Below are positions 25,479 through 34,273 of a stretch of 64,000 nt of DNA, piece by piece. The translations under genes and the position numbers were made by a program. The notes under the pieces were generated by a model, which saw nothing but the letters and a program-made list of their open reading frames with translations, had not been told where the DNA came from and made no database searches. Source of the stretch: Bacteroidota bacterium (GTDB taxonomy: Bacteria; Bacteroidota; Bacteroidia; Sphingobacteriales; Sphingobacteriaceae). The stretch lies in assembly GCA_013288685.1 (NCBI GenBank), contig JABDBM010000008.1, positions 1 to 64,000 of the forward strand, given 5' to 3'. Positions within the stretch are counted from its first letter, which is position 1; each line of letters starts with the position of its first letter.

Positions 25479-26351
25479 CTACCCAAACAACTCGCTGCTC
25501 AAATACCTGTCTCCCCTGTCGCAGCAAATAAATACAATAGTGCCTTCTGTTAGTTCCGCTGCCAGTTTAACGGCTGCCGCCATGGCGCCACCGCTGCTCA
25601 TTCCTGCAAAAACACCTTCAACTTTTGCTAATTTGCGCGACATCGCCGTTGCCTCGGCTTCGGATATATCCATCACCCGGTCAACACGCTCGGGTTCAAA
25701 TATTTTTGGCAGATACTCCACCGGCCAGCGGCGTATACCGGGAATGGACGAACCTTCAGTCGGCTGGCAACCCACAATCTGGATATCCGGGTTTATTTCT
25801 TTAAAATACCTGGAGCAACCCATAATAGTGCCGGTAGTGCCCATGGAGCTTACAAAATGGGTGATTTGCCCTTCAGTATCGCGCCAAATTTCGGGGCCGG
25901 TGGTTTTGTAGTGGGCCGCGTAATTATCGGGGTTGGCAAACTGGTTTAGTAAAAAATACCCCTCGATTGCTCCTTTTTCGTCGGCGTAATCGCGGCATAG
26001 TTCAATGCCATCCAGCAGGGTTACTTTGGCGCCGAAGGCTTCCATGGTTAAGGTGCGTTCGCGGGTGGAATTATTGGGCATTACCAGTTCAATTTCTATC
26101 CCGTAAAGGCAGGCAATCATTGCCAGCGCTATGCCGGTATTGCCACTGGTAGCCTCAACTAATTTGGTACCGGGTTTAATATCGCCACGTTCCAATGCGC
26201 TGCGGATCATGTTTAATGCAGCGCGATCCTTTACGCTGCCGCCGGGGTTGTTGCCTTCCAGCTTTCCAAAGATCCGTACGTTGGGGTTGGGGTTCAGCCT
26301 TTTTATTTCAACCATGGGCGTATTGCCAATCAGGTCAATAATTCCTGCCAT
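25479..26351 (-). CDS. cysM: Cysteine synthase (O-acetylserine sulfhydrylase B type)
   Basis: PLP enzyme making L-cysteine from O-acetylserine and sulfide (or thiosulfate). K41 in GGSVKDRAAL is the PLP lysine; TSGNTGIALA (68-77) binds the substrate carboxylate; SSMGTTGTIMG is the phosphate-binding loop. At 290 residues it is close to CysM (short) and ends YLSSELFG. It lies 3 bp after cysE on the same strand, so the two steps of cysteine synthesis are one operon. Confidence 0.93.
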   Translation of the reverse strand: MAGIIDLIGNTPMVEIKRLNPNPNVRIFGKLEGNNPGGSVKDRAALNMIRSALERGDIKPGTKLVEATSGNTGIALAMIACLYGIEIELVMPNNSTRERTLTMEAFGAKVTLLDGIELCRDYADEKGAIEGYFLLNQFANPDNYAAHYKTTGPEIWRDTEGQITHFVSSMGTTGTIMGCSRYFKEINPDIQIVGCQPTEGSSIPGIRRWPVEYLPKIFEPERVDRVMDISEAEATAMSRKLAKVEGVFAGMSSGGAMAAAVKLAAELTEGTIVFICCDRGDRYLSSELFG

Positions 26352-26354
26352 AAC

Positions 26355-27161
26355 TTAAACTTTATGTTTGTTTAATACGGTAATTTCCGGTTTATGATAT
26401 ACAGTTGAATACGCTTTCACACTTTTGGTGAGCCACACATTGCCGCCTATTACGCTGCATTCGCCGATTACCGTTTCGCCGCCTAAAATAGTTGCGCCCG
26501 AATAGATTATTACGTGATCTTCAACCGTGGGATGACGCTTGGTGAAAGCCATGTTTTTATCAACACTTAAAGCGCCCAAAGTAACCCCCTGGTATAACTT
26601 CACATGGTTGCCAATGATGCAGCTTTCGCCGATGACGATACCCGTACCATGATCGATATGAAAATACTCGCCAATTTGTGCCGCCGGATGGATATCAATA
26701 CCGGTAAGTGAGTGAGCATATTCGGTAAGGATACGCGGCAACAGCGGAATATTGTAATTAAACAGGCTATGCGCCAGGCGGTAAAACGATATGGCAAAAA
26801 AACCGGGGTATGTGCGTATTACTTCAAACTCACTGCGGGCCGCGGGGTCGCCATTAAAAATGGCTTGTATATCGGTATTAAGCAATTGGTATAACAGCGG
26901 CAGCTCATCAAAAAAGGCACTTGCCAATTGTTCATTATCGCAGTCCTGGCATGCTTTGGTGGCGTTCATAATCAGCACAAGCTCTTTTTCCAGTTTAACA
27001 AACTCGTCCTTTAGCTGCTTCACCTCGGCATATACCTGTTTTGATTGCTCGGGATACAACAAACGGATAACCTGTAGCGCCCAGGCAGTTATTTCGCTGT
27101 TGGATGGCACGGCCTCTACATGCTGGTGCTTATCAAAAATCTGTTTGTAAAATTCGTCCAT
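26355..27161 (-). CDS. cysE: Serine O-acetyltransferase
   Basis: Acetylates L-serine with acetyl-CoA, the step before cysM. The 268-residue protein has a helical N-terminal half (1-150) and a left-handed beta-helix C-terminal half with hexapeptide repeats: HPAAQIGEYFHIDHGTGIVIGES, NHVKLYQGVTLGALS, KRHPTVEDHVIIYSGATILGGETVIGECSVIGGNVWLTKSV. Active-site His residues in DIHP and HIDHG are present. First gene of cysE-cysM. The tail is short (KPEITVLNKHKV), so a classical cysteine synthase complex through a C-terminal Ile is not obvious. Confidence 0.93.
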   Translation of the reverse strand: MDEFYKQIFDKHQHVEAVPSNSEITAWALQVIRLLYPEQSKQVYAEVKQLKDEFVKLEKELVLIMNATKACQDCDNEQLASAFFDELPLLYQLLNTDIQAIFNGDPAARSEFEVIRTYPGFFAISFYRLAHSLFNYNIPLLPRILTEYAHSLTGIDIHPAAQIGEYFHIDHGTGIVIGESCIIGNHVKLYQGVTLGALSVDKNMAFTKRHPTVEDHVIIYSGATILGGETVIGECSVIGGNVWLTKSVKAYSTVYHKPEITVLNKHKV

Positions 27162-27264
27162 GTTTATACGCTACAAGTTTATATAAAAGAATGTTGTTTG
27201 TTTGTAAAAAGGAAAGATTGTGTTATTACAAATTTTTGGCGCTATGACGCTTTGTTTGAGAAAT

Positions 27265-27405
27265 TAACCACAGAGGTCACAGAGGAGGCACAGAGCACAC
27301 AAAGAATAGAAAAAGAGAGTACTGAATATTTAACAAGTCAGCGTTTTACCACATTAAAAACTCCGTGTACTCCTTGCTTTTCTCTGTTTCTCTGCGGTAA
27401 AACTA
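27265..27405. repeat. accacagag/ctctgcggt inverted repeat
   Basis: aattaaccacagaggtcacagaggaggcacagagc at the left and actccgtgtactcc...tctctgtttctctgcggtaaaac at the right pair imperfectly over about 140 nt. The closest relative is the copy at 32967-33113, including the shared agaatagaaaaa and gtgtactc words. Confidence 0.8.
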
Positions 27406-27490
27406 AATATACCATGTATAAATTGCTTTTTGTTTAACCCCAATACAGCCCGTTATAGAAACTTAGTTTTTGTATCAAATTTGTTGAAAA

Positions 27491-27521
27491 TTTGTTTAGT
27501 GTAGCCAATACACTATATTTA
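27491..27521 (+). promoter_or_regulatory. Candidate Bacteroidota promoter for the sugar isomerase-like gene
   Basis: TTTG at 27491-27494 and TATATTTA at 27514-27521 (7 of 8 to TAnnTTTG counting fixed bases loosely) are 19 bp apart; the ATG follows at 27543. Confidence 0.55.
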
Positions 27522-27542
27522 CGTCAACCAATTACTAATCTT

Positions 27543-28418
27543 ATGACTACCAGACGTTCATTTTTAAAGACTTCGGCTGTGCTTTCGGCTGGACTATTGG
27601 CAGCGCCGCATTTATTTGCTTACGACAAAAAATACATCGGCCTGCAATTATACACCGTGCGCGATCACATGGCTAAAGACCCGGCGGCAACACTGGCTAA
27701 GGTGGCGCAAATAGGATATACCTCGGTTGAAGCAACCTATGGCGGCGACTTTTATGGGATGAGCCCGACTGACTTCTCGAAAGTTTTAAAGGATAACGGC
27801 CTGATTATGCCAAGCGCTCATTACCGTTTAGGCGAAGACACCAGCAGCGGTTCGCCAACAAAAGGAACCATATTAAACGGCTGGGATAAAGCTGTTGATG
27901 ATGCGGCGGCAGCGGGTGTAAAATATATGGTATGCGCCTGGTTATCACCAACCGAACGGGGTTACCTTGATCATTATAAAAAAATAGGACATGATTTAAC
28001 CGCCGCCGGCGAAATATGCAAAAAAGCAGGCATACAGGTTTGCTACCACAACCACGATTTTGAATTTGTAAAACAGGACGGCAAGCTACCCTACGAAATG
28101 TTGCTGATCAGCAGCGACCCTAAGCTGGTAAAAATGGAAATAGATTTGTACTGGCTCACCAAAGCCAACCAGGACCCGGCTGCAATAATTGAAGAATATC
28201 CCGGCCGTTTCCCGCTGTGGCATATAAAGGATATGGATAAAACCCCCAATCGTATGTTTACCGAAGTAGGCAATGGGATTATCGACTTTAAGAAAATATT
28301 TAAATCGGCCAATAAAGCCGGGTTGAAATACTTTTTTGTAGAGCAGGATGTTTGCCCCGGCGACCCTTATGACAGCATTACGCAAAGTATCAGTTACATA
28401 AAAAGCAACTTAGTTTAA
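27543..28418 (+). CDS. Exported sugar phosphate isomerase/epimerase-like TIM-barrel protein
   Basis: Starts at 27543 with a Tat-like leader (TTRRSFLKTSAVLSAGLLAAPHLFA); the extra 17 codons upstream lack support. The 291-residue product is an AP-endonuclease-2-like TIM barrel: YIGLQLYTVRDHM at strand 1, CYHNHDFEF with metal-type His, EIDLYWL, WHIKDMD and FVEQD near the C-terminus. Relatives isomerise or cleave keto-sugars, often Tat-exported in Bacteroidota. The sugar is unknown. Monocistronic, ended by the hairpin at 28439. Confidence 0.87.
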   Translation: MTTRRSFLKTSAVLSAGLLAAPHLFAYDKKYIGLQLYTVRDHMAKDPAATLAKVAQIGYTSVEATYGGDFYGMSPTDFSKVLKDNGLIMPSAHYRLGEDTSSGSPTKGTILNGWDKAVDDAAAAGVKYMVCAWLSPTERGYLDHYKKIGHDLTAAGEICKKAGIQVCYHNHDFEFVKQDGKLPYEMLLISSDPKLVKMEIDLYWLTKANQDPAAIIEEYPGRFPLWHIKDMDKTPNRMFTEVGNGIIDFKKIFKSANKAGLKYFFVEQDVCPGDPYDSITQSISYIKSNLV

Positions 28419-28438
28419 ATCTTATATCAGTTAATTTG

Positions 28439-28471
28439 GCCCGTCTTTCAATTGAAAGCCGGGCTTTTTTT
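28439..28471 (+). terminator. Strong rho-independent terminator
   Basis: gcccgtctttcaa (28439-28451) is almost perfectly complementary to ttgaaagccgggc (28452-28464), followed by seven T. It ends the TIM-barrel gene and faces the 3' end of the GH20 gene. Confidence 0.85.
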
Positions 28472-28475
28472 AAGG

Positions 28476-30587
28476 TTAAAACATCGGGAAAGTAGCTGGT
28501 TCCTTCTCCAATTTGCCTGTTATCAATGCTTTTATCTCAGGCAATATTGCTAATTCAACCTCGTGTAATGGCTTTTCCAATTGCTGCAATTGTTTTAATT
28601 GTTCATCCTTATTGCCCTGGCCGTTTAGCGCCTGCAAGCCAATCGTGGCGGCATACCAAAGTTGGTTCGACAAATCGGTTATTTGCTGCAGATTTGACGA
28701 ATTGAGCGTCAGAGCATCAAATTTCAGCTTATTATTTTGCCATGCCTGTAGTTGTTGTTTTATTTCTTCAACCCGCGCCGCATCATGTCCGGTTAAATAA
28801 GCCGCTACTAATTTCCTGAAATACCAGCGCGGTTCTGAATCACAATGTACAGCATCGGCTACCTTCACCATTGGCGATGAAAGATTGGGATGTGCCGCCG
28901 CCGGAACAAACATTAAGGACATTAAACGTTTATACCCCTTTATGGGTGTATATACATCTGCAACTGTTTTCACCGGTTCAATGTCGGCGCCATTAACCCA
29001 GCGTGATAGCATTTTGTTATAGTTACTGCTTTCTTCTAACCCCCGGTCGTTTAATTCAAAATTTACAGCCCATAAACGGCGGTACATATCGTCAGCGTCC
29101 CGTACATTCGGGGCCGACCATTGTCTTTCGGCAATTGCAGCGGCGCGGGGCCATACCCTTATTTCCTCGTTTTCTCCATTTACAAGTTCGCTCCACATGG
29201 CTGCTTCGGCGCCCAAAATACCCTTATCGGCATCAGCCAGGCTTACATTGGCGGGAACCGGATCTGTTAGATAATGAATATAGGCAGGCATCGATAAGTC
29301 CAAATAATATCCGGCGGATATGATTAACTGATTGTTGTGTTTGATTACTGCGTTGGCGAACTTTTCGTCGGTAGCGGGTTTCCATTTTTGCACAATCACA
29401 TCTTCGGGCAAAGCAGGATTAAAGCTTTCCTCCCAGCCAATCAACCGTTTTTTGTGCTTTTTTGCAATGGCATACATCCTTTTTACAAAATAGGCTTGCA
29501 GTTCGTCAGTATTTTTAATCGACTTCGCTTTCATAAAGGCAACTATTGCAGGGTTTTGCTTCCAGGCAACGCCATTATTTTCGTCGGCGCCAACATGCAG
29601 GTAAGCATCCGGGAACAGCGCACTCATTTCGCCGATGAAATTATCAAAGAACGTATAGGTGGTTTCTTTTGTGGGATCGATGGTAGGTGTTTGCGCTTCG
29701 TTAATCATTTTCATCACCTTCCCCATACTCAGATTTTTCACGGTATCCACCTTAAACCGTTTTGCCGGTTTGTAATTAGCGGGGTAGCTGGCTAAAAAGG
29801 GATAAGCAGCCAGGATGCTGGTACAATGACCGGGCAAATCAAATTCGGGAACTACGATAATCCCCCGCGCATGAGCAAAATCAACCATATCTTTAATCTG
29901 GGCCTGGGTATAATAAAATCCGTTTGAGCCCAATTCCTGTAGTTTAGGATAAACTTTTGATTCCACCCTGAACCCCTCATCGTCCGAAAGATGGATGTGC
30001 AGCACGTTCATCTTCACTTCGGCCATTGCCTCAATGTTTCTTTTCAGCACCTCCATCGGGATAAAATGCCTTGCCACATCAATCATCATGCCCCGCCATT
30101 TAAAACGCGGCGAATCGGCAATTTCAACTGCCGGCGCAAAATATCCATCGCCGGGCGTTACCAGCTGGTAAAGGGTCTCCAATCCGCGCAATGCCCCGAT
30201 ATCCGTATTGGCAGTCAGCGTAATTTTCGAGGAGGACACGTTCAAGTTATAGCTTTCGTCCATCGCCATTTCGGGCGAAATACTTTTGCTGCAACTGATC
30301 AGCAGTTGGGCGCCGGCATTATTGTCGGCGGCAGTAATATACTCCTGTGGAAAATAAATTCCGGTGCGTTTACCCAATTGCAGGTAAAACCGGTTGGCGG
30401 CTGCAACAAGCTTCGCACTTTCAGCGCCTTTAATGCCAATGGTAAAATGATCGTTAAAAGTAAAGCGGCCATTTTGAAGCTTTACCGATTGTGGCCGGGG
30501 CATCAGGTTAAGTGAATCGGCGTTTTGCGCCCGGACAGATAAAATTCCTGCGAAAATTAGCAGGGCTGTAAAAATGTTGCGTATCAT
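28476..30587 (-). CDS. Beta-N-acetylhexosaminidase (GH20), secreted
   Basis: A 703-residue exo-enzyme removing terminal GlcNAc/GalNAc from chitin-derived or glycoprotein sugars. Signal peptide 1-20 (VRA-QN). GH20b beta/alpha domain about 25-155; catalytic barrel about 160-520 with RGMMIDVARHF, HIHLSDDEGFR, EFDLPGH and the catalytic pair D335-E336 in HVGADENNG. A helical C-terminal region (about 540-703) of unknown role follows. The TetR-type gene lies only 16 bp upstream on the same strand, so the two are probably cotranscribed. Confidence 0.94.
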   Translation of the reverse strand: MIRNIFTALLIFAGILSVRAQNADSLNLMPRPQSVKLQNGRFTFNDHFTIGIKGAESAKLVAAANRFYLQLGKRTGIYFPQEYITAADNNAGAQLLISCSKSISPEMAMDESYNLNVSSSKITLTANTDIGALRGLETLYQLVTPGDGYFAPAVEIADSPRFKWRGMMIDVARHFIPMEVLKRNIEAMAEVKMNVLHIHLSDDEGFRVESKVYPKLQELGSNGFYYTQAQIKDMVDFAHARGIIVVPEFDLPGHCTSILAAYPFLASYPANYKPAKRFKVDTVKNLSMGKVMKMINEAQTPTIDPTKETTYTFFDNFIGEMSALFPDAYLHVGADENNGVAWKQNPAIVAFMKAKSIKNTDELQAYFVKRMYAIAKKHKKRLIGWEESFNPALPEDVIVQKWKPATDEKFANAVIKHNNQLIISAGYYLDLSMPAYIHYLTDPVPANVSLADADKGILGAEAAMWSELVNGENEEIRVWPRAAAIAERQWSAPNVRDADDMYRRLWAVNFELNDRGLEESSNYNKMLSRWVNGADIEPVKTVADVYTPIKGYKRLMSLMFVPAAAHPNLSSPMVKVADAVHCDSEPRWYFRKLVAAYLTGHDAARVEEIKQQLQAWQNNKLKFDALTLNSSNLQQITDLSNQLWYAATIGLQALNGQGNKDEQLKQLQQLEKPLHEVELAILPEIKALITGKLEKEPATFPMF

Positions 30588-30603
30588 AAATTTATTGATT
30601 GTG

Positions 30604-31194
30604 TTAGCTCAAAGTATTTAATTCCTGTAATCCCTTTTCAGTGCAAATACCGCGTATATAAATCCCAATGGTATGTTTAATTAAATCGGCCGGTTTGATG
30701 CCATATTTTTTAAACACATCCTGCCGGGTGATGGAGGTATAAAGCACGGTAAGCGCATCCAGTACCACTGCTGGCTGTAAATAATCGAGAAAATAGCCTT
30801 CGGTAATGCCTGTTTTGATAATGCCTGTTAACGTATCTACTGCCCCTGTGGCATATTGCCTAATTACCTTATCCTGTAACTCCGGATAATAATAATTCAG
30901 GTCCTGGTAAAAAAGATGATTGGTGCCAAAATCCAGTTCGGCCGTTTTAGCATAAACCGCACAAAGCGATACCACCGGGTTTGCAGCTCCTTCCAGCATG
31001 TCCTTTAACCCTTTATCGGCATCCTTATAGTGCGCTTTAAGGCACTCTTCCAGTAACTCCTCCTTATTGGCAAAGTATTTATAAACCGTTTTAGTGGAAA
31101 TACCCAGGGGCAATACAAGTTTTTGAAGGGTCATTGTGCGGACGCCGTGTTTCAAAAACTGTTGTAACGAGATTTCTATGATTTTTTCTTTCAT
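30604..31194 (-). CDS. TetR/AcrR-family transcriptional regulator
   Basis: A 196-residue regulator. The N-terminal 50 residues hold the helix-turn-helix (LQQFLKHGVRTMTLQKLVLPLGISTKTVYKYFANKEELLEECL); the rest is a helical ligand and dimer domain. Located immediately upstream of the GH20 gene and preceded by two AT-rich inverted repeats, it most likely controls its own operon. The inducer is unknown. Confidence 0.9.
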   Translation of the reverse strand: MKEKIIEISLQQFLKHGVRTMTLQKLVLPLGISTKTVYKYFANKEELLEECLKAHYKDADKGLKDMLEGAANPVVSLCAVYAKTAELDFGTNHLFYQDLNYYYPELQDKVIRQYATGAVDTLTGIIKTGITEGYFLDYLQPAVVLDALTVLYTSITRQDVFKKYGIKPADLIKHTIGIYIRGICTEKGLQELNTLS

Positions 31195-31198
31195 CCGG

Positions 31199-31232
31199 AA
31201 TGGAAAATATTTTTCAAATATAATTTTCCATT
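31199..31232. promoter_or_regulatory. Inverted repeat aatggaaaat-N14-attttccatt before tetR
   Basis: Perfect 10-bp arms (31199-31208 and 31223-31232) start 5 bp upstream of the tetR ATG. They share the core ggaaaat with the stronger palindrome at 31240-31269 and may be a second operator. Confidence 0.55.
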
Positions 31233-31239
31233 TTGAGAT

Positions 31240-31269
31240 AGGAAAATATTTTAGTAAAAATATTTTCCT
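31240..31269. promoter_or_regulatory. Perfect 13-4-13 palindrome, probable TetR operator
   Basis: aggaaaatatttt (31240-31252) and aaaatattttcct (31257-31269) are exact reverse complements around a 4-bp spacer. It lies 46 bp before the tetR start, in the region where the promoter must be, which fits autoregulation of tetR-GH20. Confidence 0.7.
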
Positions 31270-31315
31270 GATTATGATTTTGTACTGATTGTTATGGTCG
31301 CCTCACGAGCGTCAT

Positions 31316-32311
31316 CTACGGCTGCAACACCTCAATCGAACTCTGATCCGGCCCGCCGCCTTGTTTAGCCGAGCCGGCGGCTATGTATATTTTGCCTTTA
31401 TAAGTAATCGCTTGCGTATCGTGCCGGCCGGTAACTAATGGCGGCCATTTTGTCCAGGTCGCGCTCTTAGTGTCAAAGGCTTCCACATCATGATGCGATT
31501 CCTGTTGCTCTATTGTTTCGCCGCCAATAACCACCATCTTATTTTTGTAGGCCACAATTGTGCCGCCGCCCCTAACGGTTGGGATATTGGCGCTGGCAGG
31601 CAGGGTAATCCAGGCCTGTTTTTTGAAATCAAAAACATCAACTTCGGGAATGGTCAATTGCATTATTTGCTGCGTTTTCATGGAGGTAACCCGGCCCGCT
31701 GCTATATAAAGCTGATGGCCGATCAGCACGGCATGGGTATGGTCGCGCGCGTGGGGCGCATCAGGTAAAACGCGCCATTTTCCGGTTTCAGGGTCAAACT
31801 CATCCATCCAGGCAACGGTGCCGGTGTAATGACCGTCCTGTATGCCGCAAACGATGTATATTTTATCGTTATAAACAACAGTTCCGCCTGATCCGCGCAG
31901 GCGGCCGGCAGGCATTTCGGGGCCTTTTTGCCATTGGTCGGTTTGGGTATCGTATATGTAAATATTTTCGAGCGGTTTTTCGTGCGGGAAACCACCTGTC
32001 ATGCCTCCGATGATATAAATTTTGCTTTTATAGGCCACCGCCTGAAAATGGTGTATCTCCATCGGGTCGTTGCCTTTGCGCTGCCAGGTATTGCTTTTAG
32101 GATCAAAAACATCCACCGGTTTTATCCCCCGACCGCCCAACAGATAAAACAGACCGTTTACTTCTACAAAGCTGCAATCTTCCCGCTTCTCGGGCACACC
32201 GGTTGCGGGTATAATTTGCCAGTGTGGTTGGTTGTTGGTTTTAGCGGAATCCTGCGCATTTGTAAAAATCGGTAGGGTAAGGAACAGCAAGCGGAAGATG
32301 AATTTGTTCAT
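31316..32311 (-). CDS. Exported Kelch-repeat beta-propeller protein
   Basis: A 331-residue protein with a signal peptide (1-19, TNA-QD). Six Kelch repeats of about 45-50 residues each carry the GG pair and Y..D/W spacing (for example YLLGGRG...DVFDPKSNTWQRKG, YIIGGMTGGF...YIYDTQTDQWQKGP, YIVCGIQDG, YIAAGRVTS, VVIGGETIEQ, YIAAGSAKQGG). No catalytic residue set is visible, so binding or galactose-oxidase-like roles remain open. Divergent from the peroxiredoxin gene. Confidence 0.9.
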   Translation of the reverse strand: MNKFIFRLLFLTLPIFTNAQDSAKTNNQPHWQIIPATGVPEKREDCSFVEVNGLFYLLGGRGIKPVDVFDPKSNTWQRKGNDPMEIHHFQAVAYKSKIYIIGGMTGGFPHEKPLENIYIYDTQTDQWQKGPEMPAGRLRGSGGTVVYNDKIYIVCGIQDGHYTGTVAWMDEFDPETGKWRVLPDAPHARDHTHAVLIGHQLYIAAGRVTSMKTQQIMQLTIPEVDVFDFKKQAWITLPASANIPTVRGGGTIVAYKNKMVVIGGETIEQQESHHDVEAFDTKSATWTKWPPLVTGRHDTQAITYKGKIYIAAGSAKQGGGPDQSSIEVLQP

Positions 32312-32392
32312 AATAATTGGTTTCCTAAAAATAGTATAAATATTTCCGGTTTTTATAAATCGCTATGTGCTTATTTTATCGTAAATTACGAC

Positions 32393-32938
32393 ATGAGGAA
32401 AAATTTCATCCCCGTGTTTTTGCTTACACTGATGTTATCATTTGTGATAGGCACATCGGCAATAACACAGTCCGATCAAAAAACCCTTGCCGTTGGTGAC
32501 ACGATGCCCGCTTTTTCGCTTACTGATCAGGATGGAAAAACGTTTAACAGTACCGATTATGTAGGAAAAAGTATACTGGTAATTTATTTTTACCCAAAGG
32601 ATGAAAGCATGGTTTGCACCAAAGAGGCCTGTTCTTTCCGCGATAGTTTTGACGACTTTACCAAAGCCGGCGCCAAAGTTATCGGTATAAACGGCGGAAC
32701 GGTAGCCAGTCATAAAGAATTCCGTGATCATTATAAACTGCCATTTATCCTGTTAAGTGACCCTGATAATAAAGTTTATCACCGTTTTGGGATAAAAAAC
32801 ACCATGTTTATGACCGGCCGCGAAACATTGGTGATTGACTTACATGGTAAAATAGCCTTTACCTACCAGGCCATGATGCAAGGCAAAAAACATGCTGATG
32901 ATGCGTTGGCGTTTATTAAGTCGCACAAAGGCCGTTGA
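32393..32938 (+). CDS. Exported Bcp/PrxQ-type peroxiredoxin
   Basis: A 181-residue thiol peroxidase. Signal peptide about 1-24. The AhpC/TSA domain has YFYPKDESMVCTKEACSFRD with peroxidatic C75 and, five residues on, resolving C80, the PrxQ/BCP arrangement. Ends KSHKGR. It should reduce H2O2 and organic peroxides in the periplasm with a thioredoxin-like donor. Confidence 0.92.
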   Translation: MRKNFIPVFLLTLMLSFVIGTSAITQSDQKTLAVGDTMPAFSLTDQDGKTFNSTDYVGKSILVIYFYPKDESMVCTKEACSFRDSFDDFTKAGAKVIGINGGTVASHKEFRDHYKLPFILLSDPDNKVYHRFGIKNTMFMTGRETLVIDLHGKIAFTYQAMMQGKKHADDALAFIKSHKGR

Positions 32939-32966
32939 GTTGATTAAGTTGGCATTTGTATCATAA

Positions 32967-33113
32967 ATTAACCACAGAGGGCACCGAGAATGCACAAAGC
33001 ACACAGAGAATAGAAAAAAAATGGATGGCGAACATTTAATTTATTAGGTCGGCGAAATCCTATTACGACTCCGTGTACTCTGCGCATTCTCTGTTTCTCC
33101 GTAGTAAAACTAA
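32967..33113. repeat. accacagag/ctctgtttctccg inverted repeat
   Basis: aattaaccacagagggcaccgagaatgcacaaagcacacagag at the left, actccgtgtactctgcgcattctctgtttctccgtagtaaaac at the right: clearly complementary halves around an AT-rich middle. Same family as 27265-27405. Confidence 0.85.
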
Positions 33114-33119
33114 CCTACC

Positions 33120-33455
33120 ATGATAACTACCCTAAAAATATTTTTCAGCCTGTTGTTTGTATGGATGTGTTACCAGGTAATCAGCACCAGCATCCATAGC
33201 AATCTTTTTAAAGAGTGGGACTTTTTGGGATCGATACCCTGGATGCGGGCCACCCTTTGGGATTTTTACGCCAACGTAACCGCTATATTTTTATGGGTGT
33301 GTTATAAGGAGAAAAACATAGCACTAAAAATTATATGGCTGCTTTTATTGGTAGCTTTAGGCAGTATTGCAACCTGTGGTTATGTACTTATCCAGCTTTT
33401 TAAACTAAAGCCGGGCGAAGGATTGAAAGAACTTTTTATTAAAAAAAATGGATAA
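33120..33455 (+). CDS. DUF1475 membrane protein
   Basis: A 111-residue inner-membrane protein with three hydrophobic segments and the family motif WMRATLWDFYANV (about 41-53). Function unknown. Its last 8 bases overlap the start of the DUF1295 gene, so the two are translationally coupled; in other bacteria DUF1475 and DUF1295 genes often lie together near cyclopropane fatty acid synthase genes, suggesting a membrane lipid role. Confidence 0.82.
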   Translation: MITTLKIFFSLLFVWMCYQVISTSIHSNLFKEWDFLGSIPWMRATLWDFYANVTAIFLWVCYKEKNIALKIIWLLLLVALGSIATCGYVLIQLFKLKPGEGLKELFIKKNG

Positions 33456-34242
33456 TACTTCTATTTATGCGCTGGCGGCTTACAGTCTGCTGGCCTGTTG
33501 CGGCATTATGCTGCTGGTATGGCTTTGGGCCCATAAAATTAAAAATGCGGGGGTGGTTGACATTTTTTGGTCATATAACTTTCCGGTTATCGGCATCATT
33601 TTATTACTGCTTGCACCTGGTTTTGAGACCCGCAAGCTGCTTATTTGTGGCATGGTGATTATAGCCGGGTTGCGTTTAGGCACCTATCTGACCATCCGCA
33701 TCACCAAACATTTGGATGTAGAAGAAGGCCGGTATCAGCAGTTGCGCAAGGAATGGGCCCCAAATCCCGAAAGGAAATTTTTCTTCTTCTTTCAGTTTCA
33801 GGCTATATCCAATGTATTGCTGGCCGTGCCATTTTTTATCATCACGCAAAATACATCGCCCCAGCTATCGCCGCTGGAATATGCAGGCGCTGGCTTATGG
33901 ATCATCAGCGTGTTGTTTGAAGGAATTGCCGATGCACAATTAGCTGCGTTTAAAAAAGATCCTGCGAATAGGGGCCAGGTTTGCGATACCGGACTTTGGG
34001 GATATTCGCGGCATCCCAATTACTTTTTTCAATGGTTAATGTGGATGTCTTACCTGGTGTTTGCATTGGCATCGCCTTATGGATATTTAGCAGTTATCAG
34101 TCCGGCTATTATTTTGTACTTATTGTTAAAAGTTACCGGCATACCAACTACCGAAGAGCAGGCGGTGCGCTCAAAAGGCGATTTGTATAAAAAATACCAG
34201 GCGCGTGTAAGTGTATTTGTGCCGTGGTTTAAAAAAAGGTAA
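33448..34242 (+). CDS. DUF1295 (steroid 5-alpha-reductase-like) membrane protein
   Basis: A 264-residue protein with six to seven transmembrane helices and the C-terminal NADPH-binding region of the 5-alpha-reductase/ICMT type: RGQVCDTGLWGYSRHPNYFFQWLMWMSY and VRSKGDLYKKYQARVSVFVPWF. Likely reduces or methylates a membrane lipid or fatty acyl chain; the substrate is not known. Coupled to the DUF1475 gene upstream. Confidence 0.9.
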   Translation: MDNTSIYALAAYSLLACCGIMLLVWLWAHKIKNAGVVDIFWSYNFPVIGIILLLLAPGFETRKLLICGMVIIAGLRLGTYLTIRITKHLDVEEGRYQQLRKEWAPNPERKFFFFFQFQAISNVLLAVPFFIITQNTSPQLSPLEYAGAGLWIISVLFEGIADAQLAAFKKDPANRGQVCDTGLWGYSRHPNYFFQWLMWMSYLVFALASPYGYLAVISPAIILYLLLKVTGIPTTEEQAVRSKGDLYKKYQARVSVFVPWFKKR

Positions 34243-34273
34243 TTTTATTTCAAAAAATGCTCGCGTCAGCCGG

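Noticed and set aside
25414-25911. 165-codon plus-strand frame
   Set aside because: Antisense to cysM and partly inside the REP-like repeat.
29337-30515. Long plus-strand frames opposite the GH20 gene
   Set aside because: They are antisense shadows of a GH20 gene with intact catalytic motifs.
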